DNA from: Arenimonas sp.
GTDB taxonomy: Bacteria; Pseudomonadota; Alphaproteobacteria; Rhizobiales; Rhizobiaceae
DNA: 64,000 bases
Assembly: GCA_019459145.1 (NCBI GenBank)
Contig: JAIBEK010000047.1
Coordinates: 62,001-126,000 of the forward strand
Direction of reading: 5' to 3'
The notes beneath the pieces are model-generated. The model was not told where the DNA came from. It searched no databases and saw only the letters and a list, made by a program, of their open reading frames with translations. The translations under genes were made by a program, and so were the position numbers. Shown piece by piece: positions 62,896 through 64,000 of the stretch. Numbering within the stretch: the first letter of the stretch is position 1; every line of letters begins with the position of its first letter.

Positions 62896-63369
62896 ATGAC
62901 GGCCATCGCCTTTAACGCCATTCCCACCGCCGACGCCGAAGCCCTGTGGACCGACGCGCCGGATGCCTACGGGCGCACGCCCGAACGTCGCATCACCCAG
63001 GTCAGCGGCTATCCGTGTCGGCACTGCCTCGACTTCATCGGCGTCGGCGAGCCCTATCTCACCCTCGCCTATCGGCCTTTTTCGTCCCTCCAGCCCTATG
63101 CCGAGACCGGGCCGATCTTCCTGCATGCCGAGCCCTGCCCGCGCTATGCGGCAAGCGAGGTCCTGCCGCCGGTGCTGACGGAGAACCCGGACTTCATCCT
63201 GCGCGGCTATGGTCATGACGACCGCATCGTCTACGGCACCGGCGCCGTCACCTTGCGGGAAAAGGTCGAGGGGCGCGCCCGCGAACTCCTCGAAAGGCCT
63301 CGGATCGCCTATGTCCATGTGCGCTCGGCGCGCAACAATTGCTACCAGTGCCGGATCGACCGGGCCTGA
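62896..63369 (+). CDS. DUF1203 domain protein
   Basis: 157 aa protein with the DUF1203 pattern: CRHCLDFIGVGEPYLTLAYRP, a central FLHAEPCPRY and the C-terminal YVHVRSARNNCYQCRIDR. Conserved Cys pairs suggest possible metal binding, but the function is not known. The ATG at 62896 is used; an upstream extension to 62767 has no ribosome site. It follows the rhodanese gene after 156 bp and is convergent with ald. Confidence 0.85.
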   Translation: MTAIAFNAIPTADAEALWTDAPDAYGRTPERRITQVSGYPCRHCLDFIGVGEPYLTLAYRPFSSLQPYAETGPIFLHAEPCPRYAASEVLPPVLTENPDFILRGYGHDDRIVYGTGAVTLREKVEGRARELLERPRIAYVHVRSARNNCYQCRIDRA

Positions 63370-63380
63370 GGACGAGAACG

Positions 63381-63416
63381 AAAAAAGGGCCGGCCTGATG
63401 GGAAAGGCCGGCCCTT
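63381..63416. terminator. Bidirectional terminator between the DUF1203 gene and ald
   Basis: AAGGGCCGGCCT (63385-63396) and AGGCCGGCCCTT (63405-63416), a perfect 12 bp stem with an 8 nt loop, with flanking T-rich DNA on the plus side and A-rich DNA on the left (T-run for the minus strand). It sits between convergent genes. Confidence 0.85.
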
Positions 63417-63483
63417 AGTTTCCTTTTCCCATGCAATCAGCGACCTGACGCAGCGTAAAACGGGGCAAACTCAAACGCCGCGA

Positions 63484-64000
63484 TCAGGCCACGTTGAGTA
63501 CCAGTTCCGGCGCGTGCATCTCATAGCCGAGTGCCTCGGCGACGGGTCTGTTGGTGATCCGCCCACGATGGACGTTCAGGCCGTTGCGCAGGTGGCGGTC
63601 CTCGGCAATGGCGCGCAGACCCCGATCGGCCAGCGCCAGCCCGTGCATCAACGTGGCGTTGTTGAGCGCATGCGCGGAGGTTACCGGCACGGCCCCCGGC
63701 ATGTTGGCCACGCAATAGTGAACGACGCCGTCGACCACATAGGTCGGATCGGAATGGGTGGTGGCGTGCGAGGTCTCGAAGCAGCCGCCCTGGTCGATCG
63801 CCACGTCGACGATGACGGAGCCCTCCTTCATGCCGGACAGCATGTCACGGGTCACCAGCTTCGGCGCGGCGGCACCGGGAATGAGCACGGCGCCGATCAC
63901 CAGATCGGCGGCGAAAACCTCGCGCTCGAGGTCGTCGATCGTCGAATAGACGGTGTGGATGCGGCCGGCGAACAGATCGTCGAGCTGGCGCAGGCGTGGC
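63484..64000 (-). CDS. ald: Alanine dehydrogenase (partial, start beyond the window)
   Basis: C-terminal 172 aa of alanine dehydrogenase, which interconverts alanine and pyruvate with NAD. The reading frame stays open through 64000, where the segment [19 protein letters not shown] is visible, so the gene continues outside. Characteristic parts are [39 protein letters not shown] and [20 protein letters not shown]. The C-terminus is complete (PELVLNVA). Confidence 0.95.
   Translation of the reverse strand, partial: PRLRQLDDLFAGRIHTVYSTIDDLEREVFAADLVIGAVLIPGAAAPKLVTRDMLSGMKEGSVIVDVAIDQGGCFETSHATTHSDPTYVVDGVVHYCVANMPGAVPVTSAHALNNATLMHGLALADRGLRAIAEDRHLRNGLNVHRGRITNRPVAEALGYEMHAPELVLNVA

Noticed and set aside
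60796..63318. 840-codon minus-strand frame opposite alaX, the rhodanese fusion and DUF1203
   Set aside because: It overlaps three recognisable genes and shows no domain.

Overview
The window is GC-rich chromosomal DNA from an alphaproteobacterium, almost certainly a member of the Rhizobiaceae (Rhizobium/Agrobacterium/Sinorhizobium group). The evidence is a close ExoR homologue, PopZ, a fused SecDF, a class I PHA synthase beside hom and an alanine-type aminotransferase, DUF1127 mini-proteins, and a small RNA with the anti-Shine-Dalgarno loops of the rhizobial alpha-r14/NfeR1 family. Most of the window is core genome. I see no transposase, integrase, prophage or CRISPR array.

Layout. 1-1.6 kb: a lipoprotein gene and two identical tRNA-Glu genes, each with its own promoter. 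1.6-9.1 kb: recJ, a small membrane ORF, hom, an AlaC-type aminotransferase and a lipoprotein on the minus strand, then phaC diverging. 9.1-14.7 kb: core genes sfsA, map and radC, flanked by two regulator/short-chain-dehydrogenase modules (HxlR with SDR and SnoaL-like; TetR with SDR and a clear operator array). 14.8-19.4 kb: tig, tRNA-Leu, a hypothetical gene, and a DUF2157/GDYXXLXY membrane pair. 19.5-20.6 kb: a compact regulatory module made of one structured sRNA and two DUF1127 genes, all preceded by a shared LysR-type T-N11-A box. 20.7-28 kb: trmFO, a membrane protein, two genes resembling mitochondrial complex I assembly factors (NDUFAF6-like and NDUFAF3-like), secDF, yajC and a DUF815 ATPase.

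28-44.4 kb is a long minus-strand block: dgt, argS, a giant SPOR-domain protein, nagZ, scpA, scpB, an orphan ABC ATPase, tatABC, serS, surE, pcm and an NlpD-like M23 protein. Many neighbours overlap by 1-4 bases, suggesting operonic expression of cell-envelope, chromosome-segregation and translation functions. 44.5-50 kb: erpA, xthA, a hypothetical acidic protein, exoR with a possible coupled upstream ORF, and a FadL-type porin with palindromes in its promoter region. 49.6-56.4 kb: valS, popZ, tolC, a divergent second pcm-like gene and a small secreted protein. 56.5-64 kb: tRNA-Cys, tRNA-Asn, small hypotheticals, phr, cysK, an AlaX-type editing protein, a rhodanese-GNAT fusion, a DUF1203 gene and the 3' part of alanine dehydrogenase, cut by the window edge.

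The most interesting region is 19.5-20.6 kb. There an alpha-r14/cuckoo-type sRNA with three TCCTCCTCCC loops sits beside two DUF1127 genes, and all three units carry variants of the box TTGCACTGCACAA at similar distances from a plausible -10. This suggests a miniature LsrB/VtlR-type regulon in one locus.
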